From assembly GCF_007197995.1 (NCBI RefSeq), contig NZ_VKKH01000009.1:124001-188000 (forward strand): a stretch of DNA of 64,000 nucleotides. Reading direction: 5' to 3'. Positions 18,756 to 27,902 of this stretch are shown piece by piece. The position numbers were made by a program, and so were the translations under genes. The notes under the pieces are model-generated. The model was not told the DNA's origin. It saw only the letters and a program-made list of their open reading frames with translations, and ran no database searches. This DNA comes from Aliiglaciecola sp. M165 (GTDB lineage Bacteria > Pseudomonadota > Gammaproteobacteria > Enterobacterales > Alteromonadaceae). The first letter of the stretch is position 1. Each line of letters opens with the position of its first letter.

Positions 18756-18962
18756 AACTGAATTTCCTACTTGTTTCTAAATTACATCTTTTAACACTAA
18801 ATTGAGTAATAGTTGTAATTTAATTTCACTTTACTTAAGCGTAGTTTTAGCAGGTATTTTCAGTCATTTCTGTTAAATAATTGTTAATTTTCCCTATGAA
18901 TTCGTATGCAAATAAATTTAATGTACTTTATTTACAAATTTTTTACATTATTTCAATCAAAT

Positions 18963-20615
18963 TTAAACATTTTGCGTTTTGAACACACCATCAACCAAGC
19001 TCTGCGCCTCACTAAGCAGTGCATCGAGGTGAGAATCACCATTGAAACTCTCCGCATAAATTTTATAGACATTTTCAGTGCCAGATGGTCTTGCCGCAAA
19101 CCAACCATTTTGTGTACTCACTTTAACACCACCAATCGCGGCATTATTTCCCGGCGCATGGGTTTGAATATTGGTAATGGCTTCGCCAGCCAGCGTGGTT
19201 GACGTAATCACCGACTTATCCATTTTACTTAACACTGTTTTTTGTGCATGGTTAGCTGCCACATCTATCCGTTTGTAGCTAGGCGCTCCAAATTTTTGCG
19301 TTAGTTGCTGGTAATGCTCACCAGGGTCAATGCCCGTCACCGCTAAAATCTCCGCAGCAAGTAAACACAAAATAATTCCGTCTTTATCCGTTGCCCAAGG
19401 TTGGCCATTGCGACGCAGGAAAATACCACCAGCGCTTTCTTCGCCAGAAAAACCTATTTCACTTTTTAGCATACCTTGCACAAACCATTTGAAGCCTACA
19501 GGCATTTCGCAAAGCGGTTTCCCTAAAGATTGCGCAACACGGTCTATCATGCTACTTGAGACCAGGGTTTTGCCAATTTTCAAATCACTTGGCCATTGCT
19601 GGCGATGTTGATACAAGTAGTTAATTGCCACAGCTAGGTAATGATTAGGATTCATTAAGCCTGAATGTCTGGTCACAATGCCATGACGATCGAAGTCTGG
19701 ATCATTACCAAAGGCAACATCAAAGTCTTGCCGAAGATCGATCAATCCAGCCATCGCATAAGGAGAAGAACAATCCATACGGATTTTTCCGTCTTTATCG
19801 CGATGCATAAAACCAAATTGCTGATCAACTTTGTTATTAACAACCTTGATATTTAGCTTGTAACGATCGGCAATTCGATCCCAATAGCCTAATCCCGCAC
19901 CTCCTAAAGGGTCGGTTCCTAACACTAAATCAGCAGAGGCAATCGCTTGCATGTCTAGTACTTGATCTAATTCTGAAACATACTGCTCACAAAGGTCGAC
20001 TTCACTCACCCACTCAGACTTCATCGCTTGATCAAAATCTATGCGCTTAATTTCACTGCCACCATGACTGATAATTTCATTGGCTCTGATTTGAATCCAG
20101 TTTGTCGCATCACCATCTGCAGGGCCACCGTGAGAAGGGTTGTACTTGAATCCACCGTCTTCAGGTGGGTTATGTGAAGGTGTAATCACCACACCATCTG
20201 CCAAGCCGGATGTTTTGCCACGATTAAAATTCAAAATTGCGTGAGAGATAACGGGGGTTGGCGTATACCCTCTTTGTTGTTGCACAAATAGGTTTACCTG
20301 GTTAGCTACTAACACTTCAACAGCGGTTACAAATGCAGGCTCAGACAAGGCATGGGTGTCCATACCAATAAACATCGGTCCTGTAGTCCCTTGAGCAAGA
20401 CGATATTCAGCAAGCGCCTGACAGATCGCACTGATGTGCGAATCAGTAAAGGTATTTAAAAATGCACTACCTCGATGCCCTGATGTGCCAAAAGCAACAG
20501 CTTGAGACGGATCAGAAATATCAGGTTTTTGGGTGTAGTATGCACTGACAAGTCGAGCAACATTGACCAGTTGCTCTCTGGCTGCCGGTTGACCGGCTTG
20601 AGGGTGAAGCGCCAT
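18963..20615 (-). CDS. pgm: Phosphoglucomutase (alpha-D-glucose-specific)
   Basis: 550 residues, colinear with E. coli Pgm from the first residues (AGQPA...LVNVA). It interconverts glucose 1- and 6-phosphate. The phosphoserine is Ser147 in TPSHNPPEDGG; the metal loop is DPDFDRHG; the sugar-binding loop is SGEESAGG; the phosphate-binding loop is RPSGTEN. It lies 45 bases downstream of seqA, the same pair as in E. coli, and is followed by glgP, so seqA-pgm may be one transcript. Confidence 0.96.
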   Translation of the reverse strand: MALHPQAGQPAAREQLVNVARLVSAYYTQKPDISDPSQAVAFGTSGHRGSAFLNTFTDSHISAICQALAEYRLAQGTTGPMFIGMDTHALSEPAFVTAVEVLVANQVNLFVQQQRGYTPTPVISHAILNFNRGKTSGLADGVVITPSHNPPEDGGFKYNPSHGGPADGDATNWIQIRANEIISHGGSEIKRIDFDQAMKSEWVSEVDLCEQYVSELDQVLDMQAIASADLVLGTDPLGGAGLGYWDRIADRYKLNIKVVNNKVDQQFGFMHRDKDGKIRMDCSSPYAMAGLIDLRQDFDVAFGNDPDFDRHGIVTRHSGLMNPNHYLAVAINYLYQHRQQWPSDLKIGKTLVSSSMIDRVAQSLGKPLCEMPVGFKWFVQGMLKSEIGFSGEESAGGIFLRRNGQPWATDKDGIILCLLAAEILAVTGIDPGEHYQQLTQKFGAPSYKRIDVAANHAQKTVLSKMDKSVITSTTLAGEAITNIQTHAPGNNAAIGGVKVSTQNGWFAARPSGTENVYKIYAESFNGDSHLDALLSEAQSLVDGVFKTQNV

Positions 20616-20660
20616 AATTTTCCTGATTGTGTCTTAAATTGCCGTTGTTAATAGGTGATA

Positions 20661-21251
20661 CTAGGTATCAAATAAATCGCCTAATCGCTCTGCATTAACC
20701 TTAGAATAACCAAGGTGTTTTGCAGCATTCACTAACATTGCTCGCTTTTTGGCCGTGTTGTTATTCGTTACCACCCAAAAACTAGAGTTTGGAATGGGTT
20801 TAGGATTTGTACTACTGCCCGACTTTAGTAAAGTGTCTTTGTCTTTAGCAAAATAAAGTCGACCTTTACCTTTTATTTCCAGAACATTTTTAAATTGTTC
20901 AGAGTGTGACTGATGCAATGCACCTAGCATTTTTAGAAAACGCTCAACTTTACTCATTGGCTGAGTAAACTCGTCTTCTTTTAACAATTTAAACAATGCA
21001 GCGGCATCGATAACATTATCATCCTCGTGTTGCCCATCAATGTCAGATGGCTTTTTGATTTTGTTAATTTCTCTAACCGCTTTAGTCACTTGCGCGGGTT
21101 TACTTACGTCGACATGCGAGTTTTCACCATGCACTAAGCCCAATTCATCGATGAGAATACGACGCAGAATATCTGACGCGCTCTCGCCGATATGTTTTGT
21201 TTGAGAGGCAATGAAAGAATACAACTCGTCATCAATAGTAATGGTTTTCAT
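20661..21251 (-). CDS. seqA: Negative modulator of replication initiation SeqA
   Basis: 196 residues. SeqA binds pairs of hemimethylated GATC sites, sequesters oriC and organises new DNA. The N-terminal oligomerisation segment (ITIDDELYSFIASQTKHIGES) is nearly identical to that of E. coli; the C-terminal DNA-binding half (about 85-196) carries FWVVTNNNTAKKRAML and ends with the conserved RLGDLFDT. The linker (about 45-80) is longer and more charged than in E. coli. Its presence implies Dam methylation in this organism. The neighbour pgm is conserved. Confidence 0.95.
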   Translation of the reverse strand: MKTITIDDELYSFIASQTKHIGESASDILRRILIDELGLVHGENSHVDVSKPAQVTKAVREINKIKKPSDIDGQHEDDNVIDAAALFKLLKEDEFTQPMSKVERFLKMLGALHQSHSEQFKNVLEIKGKGRLYFAKDKDTLLKSGSSTNPKPIPNSSFWVVTNNNTAKKRAMLVNAAKHLGYSKVNAERLGDLFDT

Positions 21252-21569
21252 ATTTCAATAAATAATGCTAGGAAGGACTGACAACATTATAAGACCAACC
21301 AAAAACTTTTTTCAGTAAAAAATGAGCTTTTATGAAGAACTTTCGATGAGATCGCAAAAGATTTCGACGAGTCAAAGCTGTCCCCTTCAATTTGCGCCTA
21401 CAATTGAACAATTAATCATCAACTTTAGATTTTCAATTGTTTTAGTAACACGCCCCAACACAAGGTACTGATTTTATTAAATTCATACCTTTGTATAGGC
21501 GATAAAGATTACACCAGAGATGGCTTAGTCTAGAATTAATCTATGAAAAACGTTTAGCCGTGAAATGTT
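21252..21569. other. seqA-moxR divergent intergenic region
   Basis: 318 bases between divergent genes, so it must hold both promoters. It is AT-rich. I see a CAATTG pair (around 21411 and 21438) as a loose inverted repeat, but no convincing promoter hexamers, RNA gene or small coding region. Confidence 0.4.
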
Positions 21570-22487
21570 GTGCAAAAAAATTTAGAAACAGCGATAGTAC
21601 AGATATCCAATCAAGTGATTGGCAAAAACCAGCAAATTAAGCTGGCCCTAACCTGCATGCTTGCTAATGGTCATTTGCTCATTGAAGATCTACCTGGAAT
21701 GGGTAAAACCACCTTATCGCACGCGTTAGCGAAGACACTTGGACTTGATTTCTCGCGTATTCAATTTACTTCAGACCTGCTGCCTGCGGACATGCTAGGA
21801 CTTAATATTTTTGATAGTGCTAAACAGTCGTTTGAATTTCACCCCGGCCCCATTTTTAGCCAACTGGTATTGGCGGATGAGATCAACCGTGCCAGTCCCA
21901 AAACTCAGAGCGCGTTATTGGAAGCGATGGAAGAAAAGCAAGTTAGCTTAGATGGAGAAACACGGGATTTACCTTCGCCATTTTTTGTTATCGGCACTCA
22001 AAACCCCATGCATCAGTCGGGGACATACCCACTTCCCGAGTCACAATTAGACCGATTTTTAATGCGTATTCAACTCGGGTATCCCGACTGGAACGCAGAA
22101 AAGCAAATGTTATTGAGTCAAAACACTTCGGCGATAGAAACGACAGAGAGTGTAATCACTGTCGACGAGTTCGTCTCAATGCAGAATGAAGTGAACAAAG
22201 TCCATGCGTCTGACGCAATATTGGATTATGTGTTGAGATTAGTTACTTTTAGTAGGGAAACTGAAGGGTTTCCAAACCCACTTTCTCCCCGAGCAAGTAA
22301 AGCGACATTACAAGCCGCCAGAGCCTGGGCGTTTTTGCACAGTCGTGATTACGTTATTCCTGAAGATATTCAGGCAGTTCTGCCTTCTGTCGCTGAACAC
22401 CGTCTGCGTGGCTCAACCTCCGACTTTAATGGACAATCTAGCTTGAGTGAAAAACTGCTTGATGCAATCGACCCGCTGGCGGCTTAA
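21570..22487 (+). CDS. MoxR-family AAA+ ATPase
   Basis: 305 residues. MoxR ATPases act as chaperones for assembly or activation of partner proteins, often with VWA or DUF58 proteins. Walker A is GMGKTT (43-48), Walker B is LVLADE (99-104), sensor 1 is FFVIGTQNP, and the C-terminal lid carries LSPRASKATLQAAR. The start is GTG 21570, with no strong ribosome binding site; an ATG five bases upstream is out of frame. The DUF58 gene starts three bases after its stop and the transglutaminase gene follows, the standard three-gene arrangement. Confidence 0.92.
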   Translation: MQKNLETAIVQISNQVIGKNQQIKLALTCMLANGHLLIEDLPGMGKTTLSHALAKTLGLDFSRIQFTSDLLPADMLGLNIFDSAKQSFEFHPGPIFSQLVLADEINRASPKTQSALLEAMEEKQVSLDGETRDLPSPFFVIGTQNPMHQSGTYPLPESQLDRFLMRIQLGYPDWNAEKQMLLSQNTSAIETTESVITVDEFVSMQNEVNKVHASDAILDYVLRLVTFSRETEGFPNPLSPRASKATLQAARAWAFLHSRDYVIPEDIQAVLPSVAEHRLRGSTSDFNGQSSLSEKLLDAIDPLAA

Positions 22488-22489
22488 TC

Positions 22490-23446
22490 ATGTCAGCGAT
22501 GCAAAGCAGGATCGCCATTTGGCTCGACAGACGCATTCCGGCTGCGCGCCGTTTTAAACTCAATCATCGAACAATTTTTATTTTTCCTTCTCGGTTTGGT
22601 GGGCTCTATTTATTTTTGTGTTTAGGATTGTTTTTGCTAGGGACAAATTATCAAAATAATTTGATGATCTTACTGTGCTACTTTCTCATTTCGCTATTTT
22701 TAATCAACCTGTTAGCTGCTTATTTCAATTTTTCAAATCTCGACATTCAACTAGGCAAAGTACAAAACAGTTTTGCCGGCGACAATATCCAAGTGCCAAT
22801 TTGGTTTAATCACCGAGACAAAGAGTCTCATGGCAAAATTCATTTGAGTTTTTGGCGTCATAGGGAAAAAACAAGCGTGGATTTAGACGCACTGGCTAAT
22901 CCCGCGTTTATCGCTCTTGCCTGCCCACAACGAGGCCGACTGCCATTACCTAGAGTGACATTTAGCAGCTACTTTCCCTTAGGTCTCTATCGATGCTGGA
23001 CCCACCTGGCCTTTCAATCAGATATTGTTGTCTACCCCAAACCTGTGCGTTGCCCGATCCGCTTAGAAAACAAATCAGATGAACAAGAGCAACACCACGC
23101 CAGTGTATCGGTCAAAGGCCATGATGATTTTGATACACTCGCTCCTTACAAGCAGGGAGAGCCTCTGTACCATGTAGCTTGGAAACAGGTCGCTAAGGGT
23201 CAAGGCATGTTGTCCAAACAATTTAGCCATGAAACCGGCGCCAGTGGATGGTTGATGATGCCCAAAGTCGCATCAGAAAACTTAGAATTAACCCTCAGCC
23301 AATTATGTTATCAAGTTATGGAATTGAGCCGCAAAAATCAGCGATTTGGGTTGGACCTGGGGAATTCCAAAATCGCTCCAGACAGCGGTAACGATCATCA
23401 AAAAAACTGCCTCATCGCCTTGGCACTTTATGGCAAAAGAGGGTAA
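22490..23446 (+). CDS. DUF58 domain membrane protein
   Basis: 318 residues. Two hydrophobic helices near the N-terminus (about 28-48 and 55-78) are followed by a cytoplasmic region with the DUF58 signature DDFDTLAPYKQGEPLYHVAWKQ-like block at about 222-243. It is the middle gene of the MoxR-DUF58-transglutaminase operon; such clusters are thought to form a membrane-linked assembly or stress system, but the activity is not established. The next gene starts ten bases downstream. Confidence 0.9.
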   Translation: MSAMQSRIAIWLDRRIPAARRFKLNHRTIFIFPSRFGGLYLFLCLGLFLLGTNYQNNLMILLCYFLISLFLINLLAAYFNFSNLDIQLGKVQNSFAGDNIQVPIWFNHRDKESHGKIHLSFWRHREKTSVDLDALANPAFIALACPQRGRLPLPRVTFSSYFPLGLYRCWTHLAFQSDIVVYPKPVRCPIRLENKSDEQEQHHASVSVKGHDDFDTLAPYKQGEPLYHVAWKQVAKGQGMLSKQFSHETGASGWLMMPKVASENLELTLSQLCYQVMELSRKNQRFGLDLGNSKIAPDSGNDHQKNCLIALALYGKRG

Positions 23447-23456
23447 CTAGTTTCCG

Positions 23457-25472
23457 ATGATCAGCAGCGCTAAAAATCATTCTCACTTACTTTTGACCTT
23501 AGTTTTTTTTATCGTCAGTTTTAGCCTATTGGAACCGGTTATGAGCTGGATCCTGATTTTGGTCATCTGTGCAACGGTCATGCGCACCGCGCTCTATCTA
23601 GAACTGCATAAGCATGCACCATCTATTCGCACACTCAACCTTTTAGCACTGCTTAGCGCGATCGTTTTGGCTTACTTTAGTTGGCAGTTAGGTATCCTGT
23701 TGGGCATGCTTAACCTACTGGTATTAGCCTGTTCTTTAAAACTCATGCTATTGCGCTCAGACAAAGACTACTTTCAGTTAATTACCAGCTGCGGATTTTT
23801 AATTGGTTGCGGTTTTATTTTTCAACAAGGAATCGCCTTCAGTCTATTCTATTTTGCCTTGACCTTGGTTTTATTAATGTCGTTGGCTACTCACATTAGT
23901 CCCAATCTGCCACTTAATAAACTAATCAAAAAGGTGTCAGTTATGGGTGCCCAGGCTATACCTATCACGCTTTTGCTATTTATGGTGTTGCCCCTGATCG
24001 GCCCACTTTGGCAAATGCCAGCATCTAAAAGTCACCAGACAGGTTTGGCTGAAAAAGTCACACCTGGCGATATTGCTAATTTATCGCAAAGCGCCGAACT
24101 TGCTTTCAGAGTAACCTTTGATGGCACTATTCCTGCTCCTCAAGAACGCTATTGGCGCGCATTGGTAATGGAAAACTTCGATGGAGAAAGTTGGCAAGTG
24201 TCGCCGGATCGTAAAGCAATTCAACGTCAATATAAGGGTGCTAATCGGGAGTTTTCGCCAATACTAGAAGGCAACTACTATCAATACCAAGTTATTGCCG
24301 AACCCACTCACCAATCATGGCTGTATGCGCTGGACGTGGCAACTCCCATTGGAGCCAGTAGTCAGCAGAAAGTGTGGCAAAGTCATGAATATCAACTTAG
24401 CAGCATCAGTCCTTTGGTGAGTACCTTTCAATATGAAATACGCTCTTTTCCGCAAGTTTTACTTAATCAAACGCTGTCTAGTGTTGACAAACGTATCAAT
24501 CGACAACTACCTGAGCAGGGAAACCCACTGACAAAACAATGGGTAGCAGAAACGCGCCAAAAATATACTACTGATGACGATTTTATCGCCGCTGTTATGT
24601 TCTACTTTTCTTCACAAGACTTTGAATACACGTTGCAACCGCCACTTATGCCGAATGATCAAGTGGACACTTTTTTGTTTGTTGAGCAAAGAGGGTTTTG
24701 CTCTCATTATGCCAGCGCAATGGCCTACATGTTGAGACTTGGAGGTATTCCGGCGAGGCTAGTGACGGGTTATCAAGGAGGGGAGCAATTGGACAGTGAT
24801 TACATGAGTGTTTATCAATATGATGCCCATGCATGGATTGAAGCTTGGCACGATGATAGAGGATGGATCCGTTATGATCCAACAGCCATAGTCGCACCGA
24901 ATCGATTGGAATCCGGTCTTCGAAATGCCCTGAACGAAGCCGATTTGTTATTAGGATCTGGGTTTGGTCAGTTAAGCACAGTGGCCTGGCTAAATTCATT
25001 ACGCAACTGGTTGAAAGACGTTGATTTTTTCTGGACTAAATGGGTTTTAGGGTTTGATAAAGACAAACAACAGGATTTAATTAAGTCTCTTATCGGAAAA
25101 ATAACACCACAAAAATTAGCAATGTTTAGCCTTGGTGCTGTTTTGCTGATTTTCGCCTTAATCGCCCTGTTCTTTTTACCCATTTGGCGAAAACCAAAAC
25201 AAGACAAAGCCAGTTATTATTACGAGTTGGCAGAGCATCTACTAACAAAAGTTAATTTGCACCGTAGAGCGTCTCAGGGGCCCGCAGATTTTGTGTCACA
25301 AGTGAAAAACAAAGCGCCAAGTTCGATTACTGAGCCCTTCGCGGCAATCACAGATTTATACATACAACATCACTATCAACCATCGAGCATATCGCAACAA
25401 CAGCTTATTATCAGCAGAATGAAATCCCATTGGAAACAACTAAAACAAGCAATGAAAAAGCAAAAAGGGTAA
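23457..25472 (+). CDS. TgpA-like transglutaminase (DUF3488 / transglutaminase / DUF4129)
   Basis: 671 residues. The N-terminal DUF3488 part has about six transmembrane helices (to residue 185), then a periplasmic transglutaminase-like domain with the full triad Cys415 (GFCSHYASAM), His458 (DAHAWIEAW) and Asp474 (IRYDPTA), another helix near 555-575 and a cytoplasmic DUF4129-type tail. The Pseudomonas homologue TgpA is essential and linked to the cell envelope, so this is likely a periplasmic peptide- or protein-modifying enzyme. Last gene of the operon; it ends in front of the repeat arrays at 25527. Confidence 0.92.
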   Translation: MISSAKNHSHLLLTLVFFIVSFSLLEPVMSWILILVICATVMRTALYLELHKHAPSIRTLNLLALLSAIVLAYFSWQLGILLGMLNLLVLACSLKLMLLRSDKDYFQLITSCGFLIGCGFIFQQGIAFSLFYFALTLVLLMSLATHISPNLPLNKLIKKVSVMGAQAIPITLLLFMVLPLIGPLWQMPASKSHQTGLAEKVTPGDIANLSQSAELAFRVTFDGTIPAPQERYWRALVMENFDGESWQVSPDRKAIQRQYKGANREFSPILEGNYYQYQVIAEPTHQSWLYALDVATPIGASSQQKVWQSHEYQLSSISPLVSTFQYEIRSFPQVLLNQTLSSVDKRINRQLPEQGNPLTKQWVAETRQKYTTDDDFIAAVMFYFSSQDFEYTLQPPLMPNDQVDTFLFVEQRGFCSHYASAMAYMLRLGGIPARLVTGYQGGEQLDSDYMSVYQYDAHAWIEAWHDDRGWIRYDPTAIVAPNRLESGLRNALNEADLLLGSGFGQLSTVAWLNSLRNWLKDVDFFWTKWVLGFDKDKQQDLIKSLIGKITPQKLAMFSLGAVLLIFALIALFFLPIWRKPKQDKASYYYELAEHLLTKVNLHRRASQGPADFVSQVKNKAPSSITEPFAAITDLYIQHHYQPSSISQQQLIISRMKSHWKQLKQAMKKQKG

Positions 25473-25526
25473 GGGTTAAGGCATCGATTCCACCAACGTC
25501 AATCTCAAGTAGCGATTGCATGGAGA

Positions 25527-25651
25527 TTCCCGCCCAAAAGCGCTGCGGGAACGACGTGAGAATAAAAAGCGCTGCGGGAACGACGTGAGAATAAAAAGCG
25601 TCGCAGGAATGACGTAAGAATAAAAAGCGTCGCGGGAACGACGTGAAAGTG
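25527..25651. repeat. REP-like hairpin plus four 29-bp tandem units (minus orientation)
   Basis: A hairpin with TTCCCGC (25527-25533) and GCGGGAA (25545-25551) opens the array. Four abutting 29-bp units, each beginning AAAAGCG, run 25536-25564, 25565-25593, 25594-25622 and 25623-25651, with a fading fifth. The first two are identical; the others differ by a few bases. There are no spacers between units. Confidence 0.88.
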
Positions 25652-25713
25652 AAAAGCGTTGTTCGTACGATCAGTAGTTGTAGACCTTTATGAGAATGAA
25701 CTGAGCCCTCCCT

Positions 25714-25832
25714 ACCACGTCATCACGTCAACATTTCTCCCAATACTTCATCTCGTCAGCGTTTCTACCACAACGTCACTCCCTTAGCGTTTCTACCACA
25801 ACGTCATCCCGTCAGCGCTCTTGAGACGGGAT
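25714..25832. repeat. Tandem 28-bp units ending in a REP-like hairpin (plus orientation)
   Basis: Units at 25714-25738 (short), 25739-25766, 25767-25794 and 25795-25822 share ACCAC(AA)CGTCA...AGCGTTTCT. The last one closes into a hairpin, ATCCCGTC (25806-25813) with GACGGGAT (25825-25832). Its loop AGCGCTCTTGA matches the complement of the loop in the hairpin at 25527-25551, so the two arrays are inverted copies of one repeat family. They separate two convergent genes and may also end their transcripts. Confidence 0.82.
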
Positions 25833-25856
25833 CTCGCCAAACATTTCCTACTTAAC

Positions 25857-26927
25857 TCAAGTTAACCTAATGTGCACGGTTATTTCTTCTCGGTCATGGT
25901 AAAGATGCTTAGCCTGAATCTGATATTGGCAATTTGCTTGGCTCATTACTTCATCAATAATCGCCATCGCCTGGCTGACGGATTCAAATCGTTGTTTCAT
26001 GGGCAGTTTCAAGTTAAATACGGTCTCTTTACACCAGCCTTTTACAAGCCAAGTTGCCATTAATTTGGCCACACGCTGAGGTTGCTCAATCATGTCACAT
26101 ACCAACCAATACACGTTTTTCTTGCGCGGCTGATATTTGAAGCCATCTTCTGGAAAGTAGCTCACCTGCCCTGTGTCCATCAATTTTTCGTCCATAGCAC
26201 CATTGTCCACAGCTTGCACAAACATACCTCGTCTAACTAGCTGATAGGTCCATCCACCAGGACATGCGCCTAAATCTACCGCATGTAATCCCGGCCGTAA
26301 CCGTTGCTCTGATTCATCTTTGGGTATGAATGTCTGGAACGCCTCATCAAGTTTCAGGGTAGAACGACTCGGTGCATCGGCGGGAAATTTGAGTCTTGAG
26401 ATCCCCAAAAAGTCGGGGTTTCGATTCGCAGGAAAGGAGTATCCAACGATACAGCGATCACCTTGGGTAAAAAAGACATGTAGTCGGGGTTTGCTTAACT
26501 GTTCTTTGTCGGTCAGGCGTTTATTTTTTCTTAATGCTTGTCGCAATGGTACAGTGATTTTGCGACACAATTTGGATAACTCACGACCTTCTGATGTGTC
26601 AGGATATTCCACCAGAATACTTCCGCAAAGCGGGAAGCTATCGCTGGCAGTCAATATGGCTGAGACGCGATCTTGAGTATCTTCGATTTCAATAGGTTCG
26701 CCGCAAACGAACATTTGCCGGGCGAATACAATTTGAGTCAATAGCAATTTTTGACACAATTGCGCAGCGTCATCTTTGTTATGAAAATTTAAAACGACAT
26801 AACCAGACTGTTTCTTAATGATTGGATAACCGAATAAGCCCAACTGAGCAGCTTTTTCGAGGACTTCGGTACTTAAATCTGATTCAAACCCGGCACGGCA
26901 ATATAACAGGACAGATTTAGTTGTCAT
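25857..26927 (-). CDS. rlmM: 23S rRNA (cytidine-2498-2'-O)-methyltransferase
   Basis: About 356 residues. RlmM methylates C2498 of 23S rRNA using S-adenosylmethionine. The N-terminal THUMP-like part begins VLLYCRAGFE, as in E. coli; the Rossmann methyltransferase part has LHAVDLGACPGGWTYQLV, VYWLVCDM and NLKLPMKQR. ATG 26927 (MTTKSVLL) is preferred over the upstream TTG 26942 and overlaps the DUF423 stop by 11 bases, so translation is probably coupled. The order gcvA, (hydrolase), ygdD-like, rlmM matches the E. coli gcvA-ygdD-rlmM block. Confidence 0.95.
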   Translation of the reverse strand: MTTKSVLLYCRAGFESDLSTEVLEKAAQLGLFGYPIIKKQSGYVVLNFHNKDDAAQLCQKLLLTQIVFARQMFVCGEPIEIEDTQDRVSAILTASDSFPLCGSILVEYPDTSEGRELSKLCRKITVPLRQALRKNKRLTDKEQLSKPRLHVFFTQGDRCIVGYSFPANRNPDFLGISRLKFPADAPSRSTLKLDEAFQTFIPKDESEQRLRPGLHAVDLGACPGGWTYQLVRRGMFVQAVDNGAMDEKLMDTGQVSYFPEDGFKYQPRKKNVYWLVCDMIEQPQRVAKLMATWLVKGWCKETVFNLKLPMKQRFESVSQAMAIIDEVMSQANCQYQIQAKHLYHDREEITVHIRLT

Positions 26928-27288
26928 ATTCGTAAGCGGCAACTAATAAACAGACCCAACCTGAAACCAAAAACAATCCACCTAACGGAGTAACAGGGCC
27001 AATCCATGTAATATCTGTTAACGCTAGCACATACAAGCTACCACTAAAGAAAATGATGCCTGCAGCAAAACAGCGCGCTCCCCACAATAACCATACGTTT
27101 TTCAATTTGTTATACAACGTAGCAAACGCCAAAATCGCCACACTATGGATCATTTGGTACTCCACAGCGGTACCAAAATAACTTAAAGATTCTGGGCCAA
27201 AATACTCTTTCAAAGCGTGCGCTGCTAGCGCACCCAACAGGACAGACAGCCCGGCGCTTATTGCACTAAATGCGAGTAAAAATTTCAT
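26917..27288 (-). CDS. DUF423 membrane protein (YgdD-like)
   Basis: 123 residues with four transmembrane helices, colinear with E. coli YgdD. Conserved features are LGALAAHALK, the EYQMIHSVAIL segment and GPVTPLGG with a C-terminal helix. The biochemical role is unknown. It overlaps the alpha/beta hydrolase stop by four bases and rlmM by 11 bases, so the three form a coupled unit downstream of gcvA. Confidence 0.92.
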   Translation of the reverse strand: MKFLLAFSAISAGLSVLLGALAAHALKEYFGPESLSYFGTAVEYQMIHSVAILAFATLYNKLKNVWLLWGARCFAAGIIFFSGSLYVLALTDITWIGPVTPLGGLFLVSGWVCLLVAAYEYDN

Positions 27289-27902
27289 AGATTTCCCTTT
27301 ATAAATTCCTGGGTAAGTCGTGCAGCATGCTTGATATGCTGGAGTTGGTTCAAGCCACTAGACTTAAGTGGTTTAAAGCTATGATCGGCAGCTGTCAAAT
27401 ATTCTATAGTAATTATAGAAGGAAGTTGATAGGCGTCTACTCTTTCTCGCGTGCCAAAAGTATCCCGCTCTCCTTGCACGATTAACGTTGGCGTTGTCAA
27501 TTCATAGAGATGTTCGGTTCTATGTTTTTCAGGTTTTCCCGGAGGGTGAAACGGATAGCCATAACATATTACCCCTCTGACCTTTCCAGATTCTGGAATT
27601 AATGTAGCGATCCGTCCTCCCATTGATTTACCACCAATAAATAAAGGCAAATCTTTTTCATAGGAATCAATCATTTGTGAAAAATCTTCAATTAAAGCCG
27701 GCACTCGATCTGGTGGTCGTTTTTTACCCGTTTCTGCCGCTTTTAACATGTACGGAAAATCGAATCGGATAACCGAGACATCACAAAGAGCAAGCTGTTG
27801 AGCGATCTCTTCCATAAAAGCACTGTCTTTATTAGCCCCAGCACCATGGGCTAAAAGTAACCTGGCTATTGGTTGTCTAACTTCATTACAAATAGTCTTC
27901 AT
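27285..27902 (-). CDS. Alpha/beta hydrolase (KANL3/Tex30-like)
   Basis: 205 residues. The family motif LLLAHGAGANKDS starts the fold; the nucleophile is Ser93 in GGKSMGGR; the acid is likely Asp in GERDTFG and the base His in ADHSFKP. Proteins of this group are small single-domain hydrolases with no known substrate. The start lies inside the end of gcvA (17-base overlap) and the stop overlaps the DUF423 gene. In E. coli this gene is not between gcvA and ygdD, so it is a lineage-specific insertion in that block. Confidence 0.87.
   Translation of the reverse strand: MKTICNEVRQPIARLLLAHGAGANKDSAFMEEIAQQLALCDVSVIRFDFPYMLKAAETGKKRPPDRVPALIEDFSQMIDSYEKDLPLFIGGKSMGGRIATLIPESGKVRGVICYGYPFHPPGKPEKHRTEHLYELTTPTLIVQGERDTFGTRERVDAYQLPSIITIEYLTAADHSFKPLKSSGLNQLQHIKHAARLTQEFIKGNL

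Noticed and set aside
25536-25651. Possible CRISPR array (29-bp repeats)
   Set aside because: The units abut directly without spacers and no cas gene is in the window; they are tandem repeats tied to a hairpin.
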